A program made the position numbers and the translations under genes. Below are positions 45,206-56,085 of a stretch of DNA of 64,000 bases, one piece after another; positions within the stretch are counted from its first letter, which is position 1; the number at the start of each line of letters is the position of its first letter. A model generated the notes under the pieces. It did not search any database, was not told the DNA's origin, and saw only the letters and a list, made by a program, of their open reading frames with translations. The stretch comes from Eutreptiella sp. 'Long Island Sound 2002' (lineage: Eukaryota; Euglenozoa; Euglenophyceae; Eutreptiales; Eutreptiaceae): NCBI GenBank assembly GCA_964036045.1, contig OZ038381.1:132873708-132937707 (forward strand). The letters are read 5' to 3'.

Positions 45206-45285
45206 TAACCGGTTCATAATTCATTTATGACGGCAGTCTCGGTTTTATGTACGCCGAATTATGAACGCAATATGACCGCGAACAA
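45200..45285. repeat. TTATGAACGCG repeat cluster
   Basis: GGTTCATAATTCATTTATGA and GAATTATGAACGC copies, directly upstream on the minus strand of the 44302-44952 ORF and downstream of the 45286-46330 ORF. Confidence 0.8.
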
Positions 45286-46330
45286 CAGTAGACAGACAGC
45301 ATGCCATGAGGGCGAGGGTTGCCTTCTGGCTCTCCTCTAGCAGCTTCCTCAGCTCGGCGGTGTCCATGGATGGGCGAAGAGTAATAAAGCTGGGTCGGAG
45401 AGGGCGCATGGGTGGAGGGTCTTTGGGGGGTGGTGCTTAGAACTGAAGCGGCGGTGCATGCCGCGGTGTGTGGGGTGTTATAGTGCAACAACGGCAGGTC
45501 AAAGGTTAGAAACCGCCATTCCCAAACCTGCTGGACGACCATTGCTTCCCTCTCCATTGCACTCTTACCCGCACCCCCACCCCTGGAACTATGCCCATTG
45601 TATCCCTTCTTCAAAATGTAATTCGTGCTCTCCACAACGTCCCCCGACACAGCAGCCAATCCCACCCCACATGCATCCGCACTCCCAAGCATGGCATCAC
45701 AGTACTCTTCGAGGAACAACAAATAGTGCGACCCCGACTCCCCGCAGCAGTGTTCCCGAAACACAGCAGCAACAGGTCAGCACGAAGGGCGTGGCACAAC
45801 CAGAATTGGCGAGTAGAAAGTGCGTAGCAATGTTCGCAGCCCCACAACCGCTTGCCACGTGGGGTCCTCCATGACGTACGCAAGCAGCGGCGCAATATCG
45901 CTCCCAGGCCCAGAACAGGTTGTCGGCCTCCTCCCCTTCCGGTGCGTTGTGCGCCCCCAACCGCACGCCACACCGGTTGCAGTACAGAATTTTCTGTACC
46001 TTCCCTGCAACCTCAGGGGGTTGATTTCCCACCTAGGCCTTCAGGAAGGCCACAAAAAGCCTCCCGAAGGCCATGCAACAATGCCCAAAAATACCCGGTT
46101 TCTGGTAATTACTAGCAGCGACTCGCCGTTGCATCCTAGTGCATCCAAACTTTTGCGGGTCACCAGATACCGACGATGATTGTTCGCATCCGACTGCGTT
46201 GTCCTCCGAGCAGCGACGCCATTCCACCGCTTGGCCGTGTTGCCCCGCACGGCCTCGTTGAAAATGCTCCTTGCGTGGCGAGCCACGCTCATGCCCGGAG
46301 GCCGCCGGAGCCACGGCTGGTCCCCTGCAA
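45286..46330 (-). pseudogene. Transposase-like element protein, frameshifted
   Basis: On the minus strand: about 46290-46045 has RHARSIFNEAVRGNTAKRWN; about 46030-45890 has KILYCNRCGVRLGAHNAPEG (CxxC pair); about 45880-45775 has YVMEDPTWQAVVGLRTLL; 45764-45420 has SGDVVESTNYILKKGYNGHS, SRGGGAGK and VWEWRFLTFDLPLLHYN. The pieces follow in order with two frameshifts. The ESTNYILKK...HSSRGGG block resembles the C-terminal half of some transposases, but the superfamily is not identified. Confidence 0.45.
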
Positions 46331-46379
46331 AGAGGACCGCTGCCGGCAGCGAACTGTCCCACCAATAAAATCACCTCGC

Positions 46380-46560
46380 AGAGGTTGTTAGATCAAAGCC
46401 AGGCAGGCGTAATAGGGAAACCGACACATACCCCCCCATTTTGGCCTTTTTGGGCCTATTCGCGTACCCTACCCCAAGGGGTTGAATTGCTCGTTTAACC
46501 CCTTGTAAAATCATTATTTTGTCCAATAAACGCATAACCCAATGAGTTTTTCGTCTAGAC
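46380..46560 (+). repeat. Dispersed ~160-bp repeat, copy 1
   Basis: Shares 'gaggttgttagatcaa', 'taccccaagg' and AACCCCTTGTAAAATCATTA with 59122-59290, in the same order and orientation. Confidence 0.85.
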
Positions 46561-46690
46561 CCCCCCCCCCCCCCCCAAGATCCCCCCCACTTGAAACCCA
46601 CTTTTTCAGGTTTTCAGGGAATCGGGGGGGGGTGGGGGGGTGGGGGGGTGGGGGTGGGTCAAAAAATGACCCCCCCCTTTTTTTTGGGTC
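46555..46690. repeat. Poly-C and poly-G block
   Basis: A C-run at 46560-46576, then several G-runs (46624-46655) and a C/T run (46670-46685). The stretch to 47000 has no gene. Confidence 0.85.
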
Positions 46691-47019
46691 AAAAATCATG
46701 AACGTTTTGGTTTTTTGCGATTTTGAGCCGAAAAAGTGTTTTCGGGTCCCGACTCCATGGGGTTTGTTTGTATGGGGCGGAGTGGGACGAGCGCTGCTGC
46801 AGTTGATGCACTTTTCAGCCATTTTGCTATGTTGGCAGTTTTGGCGACCTCGGTGACCCCGTGGTACCCACTCTGAGGGATGTGAGGGGGGATGTTATGA
46901 CAGTGTATGCCTACTAGGATATGGAAGGACGTTTTTTGCAGTCCCTAGCCTTGCCGAGGGCCGGTCCAATGCCCGTGCCAAAGACGCGAAATGGCTGTTT
47001 CCACCAATAATGGCCTAGT

Positions 47020-47963
47020 GAATGGGCCGGCCCACAACCTGCTAATGCAGTTTTTCACCTCGGGCAGCTCAAAAATCAAAGTTTTCGGAACTCATTTCAA
47101 TGATATTATGACCACAAAATATGACCATCCAAGGTATATAAAGCATGTTTTAGGCTGTATTTCGGTGTTTTCACCCTTTTTGGGTATTAGGTCGGGGGGG
47201 GGGGGGGTTTCCCAAGGGATTGGTACACAACCTGCTTATGCCGTTTTTCACTCTGGGCGGCACAAAAATCGAAGGTTTCCAAACTTGTTTTTTCGATGTT
47301 GTGACCACCTAAAATGACCATCCAAGGTATGTAAAAAATGTCTTAGGCCGTATTTACATGTTTTTCACCCCATTTGGGTATTAGGTCGGGGGGGGGGGGG
47401 GAGGGCACTCCCAAGGGATTGGTACACAACCTGCTTATGCCGTTTTTCACTATGGGCAGCTTAAAAATCGAAGTTTTCGAAACTATTTTGTTTGATATTG
47501 TGACCACACAAAATGACCGTCCAAGGTATGTAAAGCATGTTTTCACCCTATTTGGGTATCACGTCCGGGGGGGGGGGGGGGGGGGTTCTCCCAAGGGATT
47601 GGTACACAACCTGCTTATGCCGTTTTTCACCCCGGGCAGCTCAAAAATCAGAGTGTTTTCGGAACCTGTTTTTTTGATACCATGACCACTTAAAATGATC
47701 ATCCAAGGTATGTAAAGCATGTTTTGGGCTGTATTTACGTGTTTCTCACCCTATTTTGGTATCAGGTCCGCGCGGGCAGGGGGGTCTCCCAAGGGATTGG
47801 TGCACAACCTGCTTGTGCCGTTTTTCACCCTGGGCTGCTCAAAGGTCGAAGTTTTTGAAACCTATTTTTTTGATACCCTGATCACCTAAAATGACCATCC
47901 ACGGTATGTAAAGCATGTTTTAGGCCATATTTACGTGTTTCCTACCCTATTTGGGTACCGGGT

Positions 47964-47994
<31 letters not shown>

Positions 47995-48165
47995 CTCCCA
48001 AGGGATTGGTACACAACCTGCTGATGCAGCTTTTCACCCTAGGCTGCTCAAAAATCGAAGTTTTCGAACTTGTTTCTTTGATACCGTGATCACCTAAAAT
48101 GATCATCCAAGGTATGTAAAACATGTTTTAGCCCGTATTTATGTAGTTTCCACCCTATTTTTGGT
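47020..48165 (+). repeat. ~190-bp satellite with G-run, six monomers
   Basis: The monomer contains CCCAAGGGATTGGTACACAA, 'cctgcttatgccgtttttca', 'aaaatgaccatccaaggta' and 'ttttcaccctatttgggta', then 10-31 G. Six tandem copies lie here. The array continues, interrupted by insertions, at 49245-49574, 52366-52480, 52880-52943 and 54446-54690. Confidence 0.93.
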
Positions 48166-49240
48166 GTGTGTTGCTCGGGGTAGATTCTCTGCGAGGTTGA
48201 CTTGCCGAAGGCAATAGAGTTTTATGTAGTTTGTACCTTGTTTTGGGCGTGTGTTGCTTTGGATAGATTCTCTGCGAGTTGGACTTGCCGAATGCAATAG
48301 AATTAGGGGAAACCCAGGGAACCAGAATAGTCCAACCTCCGTGGGGGTTGGGGGGGGGGGTTGTTGCATAGCCTTTCTCCCACCTCACCACCCACCCACC
48401 AAAGAAGTTCATCAGACATGAGAATTGGACAGGTCTTCAGAAATATTTGAAGCACGTGAGCAGTCCATTCATTGTTGTCACTGCTGCCACCGTTTGAGTC
48501 ACATGATGAAAGAGCATAAATAGAGCCCACACTCAGACACCCACCTGCTTTTTGGTCCGTACACGGGGACTTGGGTGCAACAATGACCCCGCACACAAAT
48601 TCGTTGGTTTGCCGACAGGACTTACCCTCCCCCTTGTGACTAGTGGACACAGGGGTAGTGTGTGTGTGGGGGGGATGCTTGATATAGTAGGGGTTGTGCA
48701 GCCATTCCAGTTCCTCCCCAAAGTGGAGATCCCAGTGCAGCAGGGCCGTGGCTGTTGCCTAGCAGCGCTTCAAGCTATCTCAAAGGAGAGCCCCCAAGGT
48801 GTTGCACAAGGTTGTGGGCTTGGGGGTGTAAAGGGGGCATGGCCATAAAAGTGTCTTGGGGCCCATGACCAAAATTGGGGGCGCAACAAAAAGCCTTCAT
48901 AAATTGTGGGGTATCTTTTATTCCCAAAGTGGCTGTGTGGGGGTGCGGTTCACCCCCACCCAAATGTAACCATTTTGTGACCCCATCTTTGGGGAACACG
49001 CGATACTTTAGGGGTTCCGCACCCATTTTGTTTGTTTCCCTTCTTTTAGGACCCTACTCCCTACTTTGCATGATACAATGCACTTTTTTGGGGGGGGCAC
49101 TAGAACTAAGACTGAATCCATGTGCAAGTTGTACGCTTGGGCATTTGAAGAAGGATTGGCACCCAGTTTGGGTCACGAGTCCAACGCACATCCAACATCA
49201 TTGCTTGGTGGATGACCTGTGGAGCCCCCCCGCCCCCCCA
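48165..49240. other. Segment interrupting the ~190-bp satellite; no gene seen
   Basis: It starts with a ~70-bp tandem pair (48165-48305, 'agattctctgcgag' and 'gacttgccgaaggcaatag'). It includes one copy of the AGTAGGGGTT repeat (about 48680-48740) and otherwise unassignable sequence. No ORF here is convincing. Confidence 0.5.
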
Positions 49241-49244
49241 CGCT

Positions 49245-49574
49245 TCTTATGCACTTGTTCACTCTGGGCAGCTCAAAAATCGAAGATTTCAAAACTTATT
49301 TTTTCGATATTGTGATCACTCAAAATGACCATCCAAGATATGTACAGCATGTTTCAGGCCGTATTTACATGATTTTCACCCTATTTGGGTATTGGGTCCG
49401 GGGGGGGGGGGGTGTCTTCCAAGGGATTGGTACACAACCTGCTTATGCAGTTTTTCACCCTGGGCTGGTCAAAAATTGAAGTTTTCGAAACTTGTTTTTT
49501 TGATACTGTGATCACCTAAAATGGCCATCCAAGGTATGTAAAGCATGTTTTAGGCCGCATTTACAGGTTTTTCA
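49245..49574 (+). repeat. ~190-bp satellite, two further monomers
   Basis: Same monomer as 47020-48165, ending at the sequence 'ttacaggtttttca' where the non-LTR element begins. Confidence 0.9.
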
Positions 49575-49661
49575 GAGGGCGCCCCAGGGCGAGGCGATGG
49601 CACAAGGTCCCCCCCGGGGGCGGGGGCCTGCCCGGGCAGTGGCACGGGGCCCCACGCTATC

Positions 49662-50681
49662 GTGGGTGGTTGGCGGTACAGCAGGGGGCGCAGCCGCCGC
49701 GGCAGTGCGGCTCCTCCTGGCGCCGGGCGTGACCAGGACGGTGGCCGGGGCACCTCCCCCCCCCCCGCCCCCCCGCCCGCCCCTCCCCCCCCCCCCCGGT
49801 GCTGGGCCTTCCCCCCCCTCCTATCGTTAAGGTGTGGGGACGTCGAGCCCCACCCGGGCCCCATGCACGTCGCGCTGGCAAACGTCACCTCCTTGCGCCT
49901 GCATTGGCACACGGTCGCTGACTGGCGGGCGGACGTGGTGCTGATCACGGAGACCCGCCTAACGGCGGTGGCGTAGCGGGTGATGCGCGCCCAAGCCGGG
50001 GTGTCGGGCTGGCAAGCATTCTGGGGGGCCCCCTTGGAATCCCGGGGGGGGGGGCATCTGGGATGCTCCGGCAGGGGGGGTGGGGATCCTGGTGCGCTAG
50101 GGCATCCCGGCCAGACAAGTGTTCCCCCCCAAGGGGGCGCCCCGCACCGAGTCGGACGCCCTGGCCCAGACCCTCTGGCACTCCACCCGCTGGTGCCACG
50201 TCCTGATTGGACTGGGCCGGGCGGCGGATACCTTGCACGCTCAGGCAGCATCTGGCGTATCCGCCCAGCCGGCCCTCAACCGCGCCTTCTGGGACCACGC
50301 CACACAGTATGTGGCGCGGCACGGGACGGCCCCGCAGCTGGTGGGGGGGATTTCAACTTTGACTTGAATTACCCTCTACGGGCGCCGCCGTCAGTCTTGG
50401 CATCCCTCGTGACGCGCCGGCTGGCGGATGCGGACCTCGAGCTGGCGACCGCCCTTGGGAGGGACCCTCTGTGTTTGTACCACGGCCCAGAGGGAACAAG
50501 GCCCTCGCGCATTGACGGCCTGTTGGTTGACACGCGCCTGGCGGCGGTGCTCCATGCGGCGGAACGGCTGCCGCAAGGGGCAATCTCGGGACACACCCGT
50601 GTGTGTTTTGACATTCACCTGAAGGGGACGTCGCAGCGGGTGGTCAAGTTCATTCGTCCCAAACCGCTGGTGCCGGCCTAG
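49662..50681 (+). pseudogene. Retrotransposon endonuclease domain, broken at G-runs
   Basis: Reads RCGDVEPHPGPMHVALANVT, LITETRLTAVA, a TAG at 49974-49976 (CAG in related reading), GWQAFWGAPLESRGGG, a frameshift in the G-run at 50046-50052, LWHSTRWCHVLIGLG, a frameshift at 50342-50348, then GGDFNFDL and RPSRIDGLLVDTRLA, with an SGHT motif near 50586. The EPHPGP start, ETRLT, GDFN and SGHT blocks are the order of the APE-type endonuclease of non-LTR retrotransposons, which nicks the target DNA. It ends at TAG 50679-50681. Confidence 0.78.
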
Positions 50682-51283
50682 CGGTAGGAGCACGAGCGGC
50701 TCCTTCTTGTACAGCGCCTGCTTGACCTGATGGAGGCGGGGTGGCGGAGGGCTCTGGCTACCGGGGACGTGGACCGCGCCTGGGCCTTTCTCGACCGCGA
50801 CCGCGGAGGAAACCGCTCCTCGCCCTGGCCTGCCCGGACAACACTCCGGACACCCTCCCGGCCGGGGCCACCCTCCAGCTGGCCCCACCACACTTGCCCC
50901 GCGGCAGGGGCACGGATCAACTGCTTCGGGAGGTGCGCCTCTGCCCCAAGCTGCGGCGCGACACGGGGGGCCCCTGACCTGCCCGGTGGCGCGCGTCCAG
51001 GCTGCCTAGGGGCCCCTCAGGGAGGTCCTGCGCCGGGCGTCTTGCCGCGGGCAGTGCAACAGGTGTGGACGGCCCTCCGGCGCCGCCTGGGCAGGCTCCG
51101 CGCGCTCGGCCCGGAGTATGCGGACTTTGAGCCGGGGGGCGCGCCCGACAGGCTGGGCCCCGCTGGCCTCCCTCCGCCGCCTCAGCGCGGCGCTGGCGGC
51201 AGGGTCCGAGCCGACGCTCCGGGCGGAGGACAAGGACCGCATCCGGGAGTGGCGCGCGTGGCTCGAGGAGTCCTGGTCCTCGG
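50682..51283 (+). pseudogene. Linker region between endonuclease and RT (frameshifted)
   Basis: Continues with HERLLLVQRLLD, MEAGWRRALATGDVDRAW, GTDQLLREVRLCPKLRRDTG and, at the gap, EDKDRIREWRAWLEESWSS. Several frame changes are needed. In related elements RT follows; here the assembly gap begins directly after. Confidence 0.55.
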
Positions 51284-51483
51284 NNNNNNNNNNNNNNNNN
51301 NNNNNNNNNNNNNNNNNNNNNNNNNNNNNNNNNNNNNNNNNNNNNNNNNNNNNNNNNNNNNNNNNNNNNNNNNNNNNNNNNNNNNNNNNNNNNNNNNNNN
51401 NNNNNNNNNNNNNNNNNNNNNNNNNNNNNNNNNNNNNNNNNNNNNNNNNNNNNNNNNNNNNNNNNNNNNNNNNNNNNNNNNNN
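51284..51483. other. Assembly gap (200 N)
   Basis: A run of exactly 200 N, probably a placeholder of arbitrary length. It falls inside retrotransposon copy A and inside the giant intron. Confidence 0.99.
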
Positions 51484-51559
51484 CGAACCCCCCCCCCTCC
51501 CCACAGGGCAGGCAGGGCAGGCAGGTCAGGCAGGGCCGGGTGCAGGGGCACAGGGAACG

Positions 51560-52015
51560 GCAAACGGTGCACAGCACCAGGGTGCATCACCAGCACAGCG
51601 TGCAGCGCACAGCGCACAGCACCACGACAGTGCACATGCCCTGCCAGCACAGAGCACGGCACACAGTACACCACAGGATGCAGCACACAGTGCACCACAG
51701 GGTGCAGCGCACAGTGCACCACAGGATGCAGCACACAGAGCACCACAGGATGCAGCACGCAGCACAGCGCACAGTGCAGCACACAGTGCAGCACACAGCA
51801 CAGCACGCAGTGCAGCGCACAGCACAGCCAATACAGCACACAGTGCACCACAGGATACGGCACACAGCACAGCACACAGTGCAAGCGCAACACACAGTGC
51901 AGCACACAGTACAGCACACATCGCAGCACACAGTGCAGCACACAGCGCAACACACAGTGCGGCGCACAGTGCAGCGCACATCACAGCACACAATGCAGCA
52001 CACAGTGCAGCACGC
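51560..52015. repeat. CAGCACACAGTG minisatellite
   Basis: Units 'gtgcagcacacagtgcagc' and 'caccacaggatgcagcacac', 12-24 bp period. Long open frames on both strands here are by-products. Confidence 0.92.
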
Positions 52016-52365
52016 GCGGCACGCCGGGCGCAGGGCCCAGGACGACCGGGGCCCCTGCGCCAGGCCACACTATTCTCCATGGGGCTGCCAGTGCGGCAGC
52101 CCCCGCCGACGCATCGCCCCCCTGGGGCGCCCGACGCCGTAGCGCCGGCGTCCCCTGGGGGGATGTCCATGCCTAACCTGGCGCACGGGAGGGCGAGCTC
52201 GGAAGAGACATAGTCTTGACCGACTCGTCCCTCTGTTCCGCCGTGCACCACAGGCGGGGGGCAATCAGCCCGGGGGGAAGGCGCAGAACTCTGAGATCGG
52301 CCCTTTCCCCCCAGCCCCTCGACCTCTGTACATAGGCTCATGGACAGTAAAAGCGCAATATCCTC

Positions 52366-52943
52366 TTTATGTGTTTTTCACCCTATTTGGGGGGGGGGGG
52401 GGCTCCCAAGGGGTCTAGGGCAGAACCTGCTTATGCAGTTTTCGAGCCTGTGCAACTTGCTAAGCGTGTCAACTGTTTGCTTGGGGACCCACATCAGGTG
52501 CGGTATTGGCTGTACTAGGATGAGGATTTGGGCATTGGCACTGGCAGTGGCATTTTTAAAAATCCGTGGGACACAAAACAGGGCCTAAGAAAAAGGTCCC
52601 TGCAGGGGTCTGCGCATGGCTCCCTGCTGCAGCCCAGACCCAAGTTCCACGGAGCAGGCCCGTGCACACACAATGTCGCCATCATCGAAGGGGCTGAAAA
52701 CGGTTGGAAACTGCACAACCCACATCTACTAACAACAAATCGGGACGGGGTCACAATACATGGATGCAAATACCAGGAATTAGAACCCCTTCTCAGTTGT
52801 TGTCAGTTGTTGTCATTCTTCATGGAAGGGGTCTGTGGTCGTAGGCGCCAGGGCCTAGACCACACACAGCTGATTCTTTGACCATCCAAAATGATCAAAT
52901 ATCCTATGTAAAGCATGTTTTAGCCCCTTTTATGTGTTTTTCA
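52366..52943 (+). repeat. Satellite remnants flanking a short unrelated segment
   Basis: 52366-52480 and 52880-52943 are parts of the ~190-bp monomer. 52480-52880 is unrelated sequence with no recognised gene. Confidence 0.75.
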
Positions 52944-54445
52944 GCAGCCACCAAGCTGCAGGTGGCGCCGCTGGTGGCGCTCTCGGGGCACTTGGGGCTG
53001 GTGGGGCTGCATCCCCAAGCGCCCAGAGCCCCGCTCGTAGAGCTCCTAGCAGCCACCAAGCTGCAGGTGGTGCCGATGGTGGCGCACTCCGGTCACGTGG
53101 GGCAACACTAGCGGCGCGGGGGCTTGCCCTTCTGATTCAGAAGCTGGTGCAGGAGGAGCGCTGCACCCGCAACTGCATAGTGGGGCACAGCGCAGCCTAC
53201 ATTGAGCTACTACTAGCGAGGTTACGGGAGAGGGCACAGCGCCTGTCCCCCTCCCCCCCTGTGTGCGCCGTTGCCCGGTAACCCAGCCCCCCGGCCCACT
53301 GGGGGTGCCTCAGTCTGTATGCCGGGGATGGGATGGGACCTGACATCCACCTCCCTCTCCCCCTGTCCTGACTCTGTGCCCCTACCCCCCCGACCGCGAG
53401 GGCAAGGGAGGGGGTGCAGCGGCGTGCCGCTGCCGTCGCTTCGGGTGCCAATGCCCCGTCCCACTGATTGTGGGAAAGGAGGGCCCCTGCCGGCTGTAGG
53501 GGCTGCCTGCCCAGGGCATGTGTGGAGGAGGGAGGGGGAGGGGAACAGCTGGCCCCGACGGCCGTAGACCCGCAATGGTGCAGTGGAAGGAGGGGGATCC
53601 GAGTCGCCTCCTCCCCCATGCTATGGCGACCGCAGGCCCAGCGGACCCACGCCACAGAGAACGGGGGGGCGTGCCCCCCCCATGGGGGCATCGGGTGGGG
53701 GAGGGGGACCATAACCATCCCTGCCCACACCAGGTGCTGTGCCCCGAGGGTCGCCCAGGGAACAACACGCACCCCTCTCGAGGGGTTCGGGTGGGGGAGG
53801 GCGCCCCCACGGGGGACCACTCCCTCAAGAAAAGCGGGACCACAACCCCTCACCTGAGGGAACGCCACAATCTCCCCCTGCCCCAAGCAGGCGAGAAGGG
53901 GGCACAGCAAGCCGCCGGACCACGGGGGGACAAGTTTCCATCCCAAGGTGGATTCTGGCGGTTTTCTCTAGCCGCAGGGAGGGTGGGCCGCCCCACCCCC
54001 GTCTGTAGAGCTGGAGGACATGTGCAAGGTGATCTTCCAGCGGGGGGAGGGGGACCACAACCGCCCCGGACAAATGGGGGGTCACGAGGTGACCGCCTCA
54101 CCCCAGACAGGGTGCAAGGGCACGTCGCAGGGCCTCGGCGTGTGGCCGGCCCAGGGTGGAGGGGAGCAGCGGCGGGGGGCGACTAGCGGCGGCCCCCCAC
54201 TGACGGGCGCGTCCTCCGGGGCGCGGGTAACCCAGCCAGGGAGGAAGGGCGCCGCGGCGGCGGATGCACGGCAGGGCTAGTTCGGGAAGTGACTTAGTCA
54301 CGACCGCCTCGTCCCCCTTGGCCGCGGTGGACACAGGCGGGGGGCTTGTAGGGGAGGACACGGGCGCCGGAACTCGACTCGGCCCACCTCCCCGCCCCTC
54401 TGCCTCTGTACATAGGCCAGCGGACGCTAATAGACGAATGCCCCC
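52944..54445 (+). mobile_element. Non-LTR retrotransposon copy B, 5'-truncated
   Basis: It is flanked on both sides by an identical 15-bp sequence tttatgtgtttttca (52929-52943 and 54446-54460), a target-site duplication that is also part of the satellite monomer. It starts within a C-terminal ORF fragment (53110-53281, LLIQKLVQEERCTRNCIVGH) and ends with the same 3' tail as copy A (CCTCTGTACATAGGC, 54408-54422). 5' truncation is usual for non-LTR elements. Confidence 0.78.
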
Positions 54446-54690
54446 TTTATGTGTTTTTCACCCTATTTGGGTGTGGGTGTGGGGGGGGGGGGGTGGCTCC
54501 CAAGGGGTCTAGGGCAGAACCTGCTTATGCAGTTTTCCCGCCTCCGCAACTCAAAAATGGAAATTTCCGAAACTAATTTTTTTATACTTTGACCATCCAA
54601 AATGATCAAATATCCTATGTAAATCATGTTTTAGCCCCTTTTATGTGTTTTTCACCCTATTTGGGTGTGGGTGTGTGGGGGCCCCCCACA
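54446..54690 (+). repeat. ~190-bp satellite, last monomer
   Basis: One monomer plus the start of another, ending in GGGTGTGGGTGTGTGGGGG near 54680. Confidence 0.88.
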
Positions 54691-55920
54691 GGAGCCAGCA
54701 GCTCTCCCCATTCAAACCTAGCCGCTCTCCCCTCCCAACCTTGGAAGGCCCTCCAGGCCCCAAGGATAGTGCACAAGCCGGGGATTGTGTGTTGTAAAGC
54801 CACTCCAAAGGTTGCCTCACCCCACCCCCAAGCTACAAGTGGACCTCATATGTAAGGTTGTGTTTTGTGATTTCACACTGCGCACACATATGGTGGATGG
54901 CGGGAGCACCATGTTTCCTTGCTTCATGTGTCATGTTTTTTTGTCAAAGAATATACAGCGCACATGTGCCTATTGGCGGTGGCACTACACTTCCTTGCCC
55001 CATGTGTGATGCTTTGTCTTGCTTTGCCCTTGAGCCATGGAATGTCTGGTTGTATCAAGAGAACACACACTACCGTGATATATAGTAGTAGTCGCATAGA
55101 CACATATGTGCATGATGTTTCAGCCTGGGTAGGCTCCACTATGAAGAGTGGTTGGGAAGTGACCAGACCGTTGCTTAAGGTGGGTCCCACCCTACCCCGG
55201 GGGGGGGGGGGGGAGGGGGGGGGGCTGGGTGGGTGGGTCTGTGGCCTGTGGGTGGGTGGGTTACTGTGGTTTTGGGCAATTGGGCCCTAAGTGCCCACTC
55301 CCCCCATGGGGGGGGGGGGGGTAGGGTCGGGGTGGGTGGGTCCGCAACGTTGATGGGCCTGAAAGTGGCAAAAATTTCCGGTCTGTGGGCAGCAGGAATT
55401 GAACCAACACTCCCACAATTCATCAGTGTTGTGTTCTACCGCTAGGGTAGCTGCCGTTTCTGCCTCATCTATGTTCAGAGATCGCATAGTGACTGATGGA
55501 CTGATGATTTTTTTGGGGGAAATACACAGGGTTTTTGTGTTACCAGCTGATTGTAACAGCACAGAACCCCCCCCCCCCCATGGGGGGGTAGGGGGGGGTC
55601 TAGGTGGATGGTTGGGTGGGTCAGCTTGGGTGGGTGGGTGGGCTGCCTGGTCCTGAGGCAGCCCTAGAATGGCCCCCCGCCTCCCCCCCCCCCCCGCGTT
55701 GGTAAGCAAAGGTCTGGAAGTGACCGAGGGGCACTGTGCCCTTTCAACAAAAAAGTCACCTACCATGGGTGTCAAGCAGGTTCTGACCTGTTGTGTGGCC
55801 CCATCCCTCTCAAACTTATGCTGCAGCAACAAGACAACAATATATTTCACCAGAAAAGTAGAAATTTTTTGTTTTATTCAGTGTGAAGTCCAAGTTCTGT
55901 TGAAGTGAGTTACCCCCCCT
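54691..55920. other. G-rich intronic stretch without a recognised gene
   Basis: G-runs and TGGGTGGG repeats at 55199-55260, 55305-55350 and 55584-55655; C-runs at 55566-55579 and 55683-55695. A tRNA-like relic is at 55390-55462. No ORF is convincing. Confidence 0.55.
55390..55462 (-). tRNA. tRNA-like sequence, probably a degenerate relic
   Basis: The minus strand reads 'ggcagctaccctagcggtag' and has a B-box-like GGTTCAATTCC; its ends GGCAGC and GCTGCC pair. The D and anticodon arms do not fold canonically, so a functional tRNA is unlikely. A tRNA pseudogene or SINE head fits better. Confidence 0.3.
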
Positions 55921-55929
55921 CCCCTGTGT

Positions 55930-56085
55930 CCAAGAATGCTTTGTCCAACGAACAATTTCGTCCGGACTGTATTTTTTTGGGACCTAATTAATTAGGTAAC
56001 GGGTTTAGGTACCAAATCAATTAGGTACCGAACGGCGTGTCCAACGAACACTCCTGTTCGGACCGTATTTTTGGAGGATTTTATT
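55930..56085. repeat. Short repeat pair near the giant-intron 3' end
   Basis: TGTCCAACGAACA plus 'gtccggactgtattttt' at 55937-55976 recurs as TGTCCAACGAACA plus 'gttcggaccgtattttt' at 56039-56076. Between them are palindromes built on CCTAATTAATTAGG and GGTACC. MITE-like. Confidence 0.6.

Larger units (their letters stand above)
49575..52365 (+). mobile_element. Non-LTR retrotransposon copy A inserted in the satellite
   Basis: The left junction follows 'tttttca' of a monomer; the right junction precedes 'tttatgtgtttttca' of the next. It contains an endonuclease-type ORF, a 200-N gap where further coding sequence would lie, a CAGCACACAGTG array, and a 3' tail with CCTCTGTACATAGGC. GC content is far above the flanking satellite. 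The tail matches copy B at 54270-54445. Confidence 0.75.

Noticed and set aside
44942-45217. Arg-rich minus-strand ORF
   Set aside because: Translation of a CTT/TCC microsatellite.
51525-52340. Long open frames on both strands rich in His/Gln/Thr or Cys/Ala/Leu, crossing the N gap
   Set aside because: Produced by the CAGCACACAGTG repeat and by reading through N; no protein-like composition outside the repeat.
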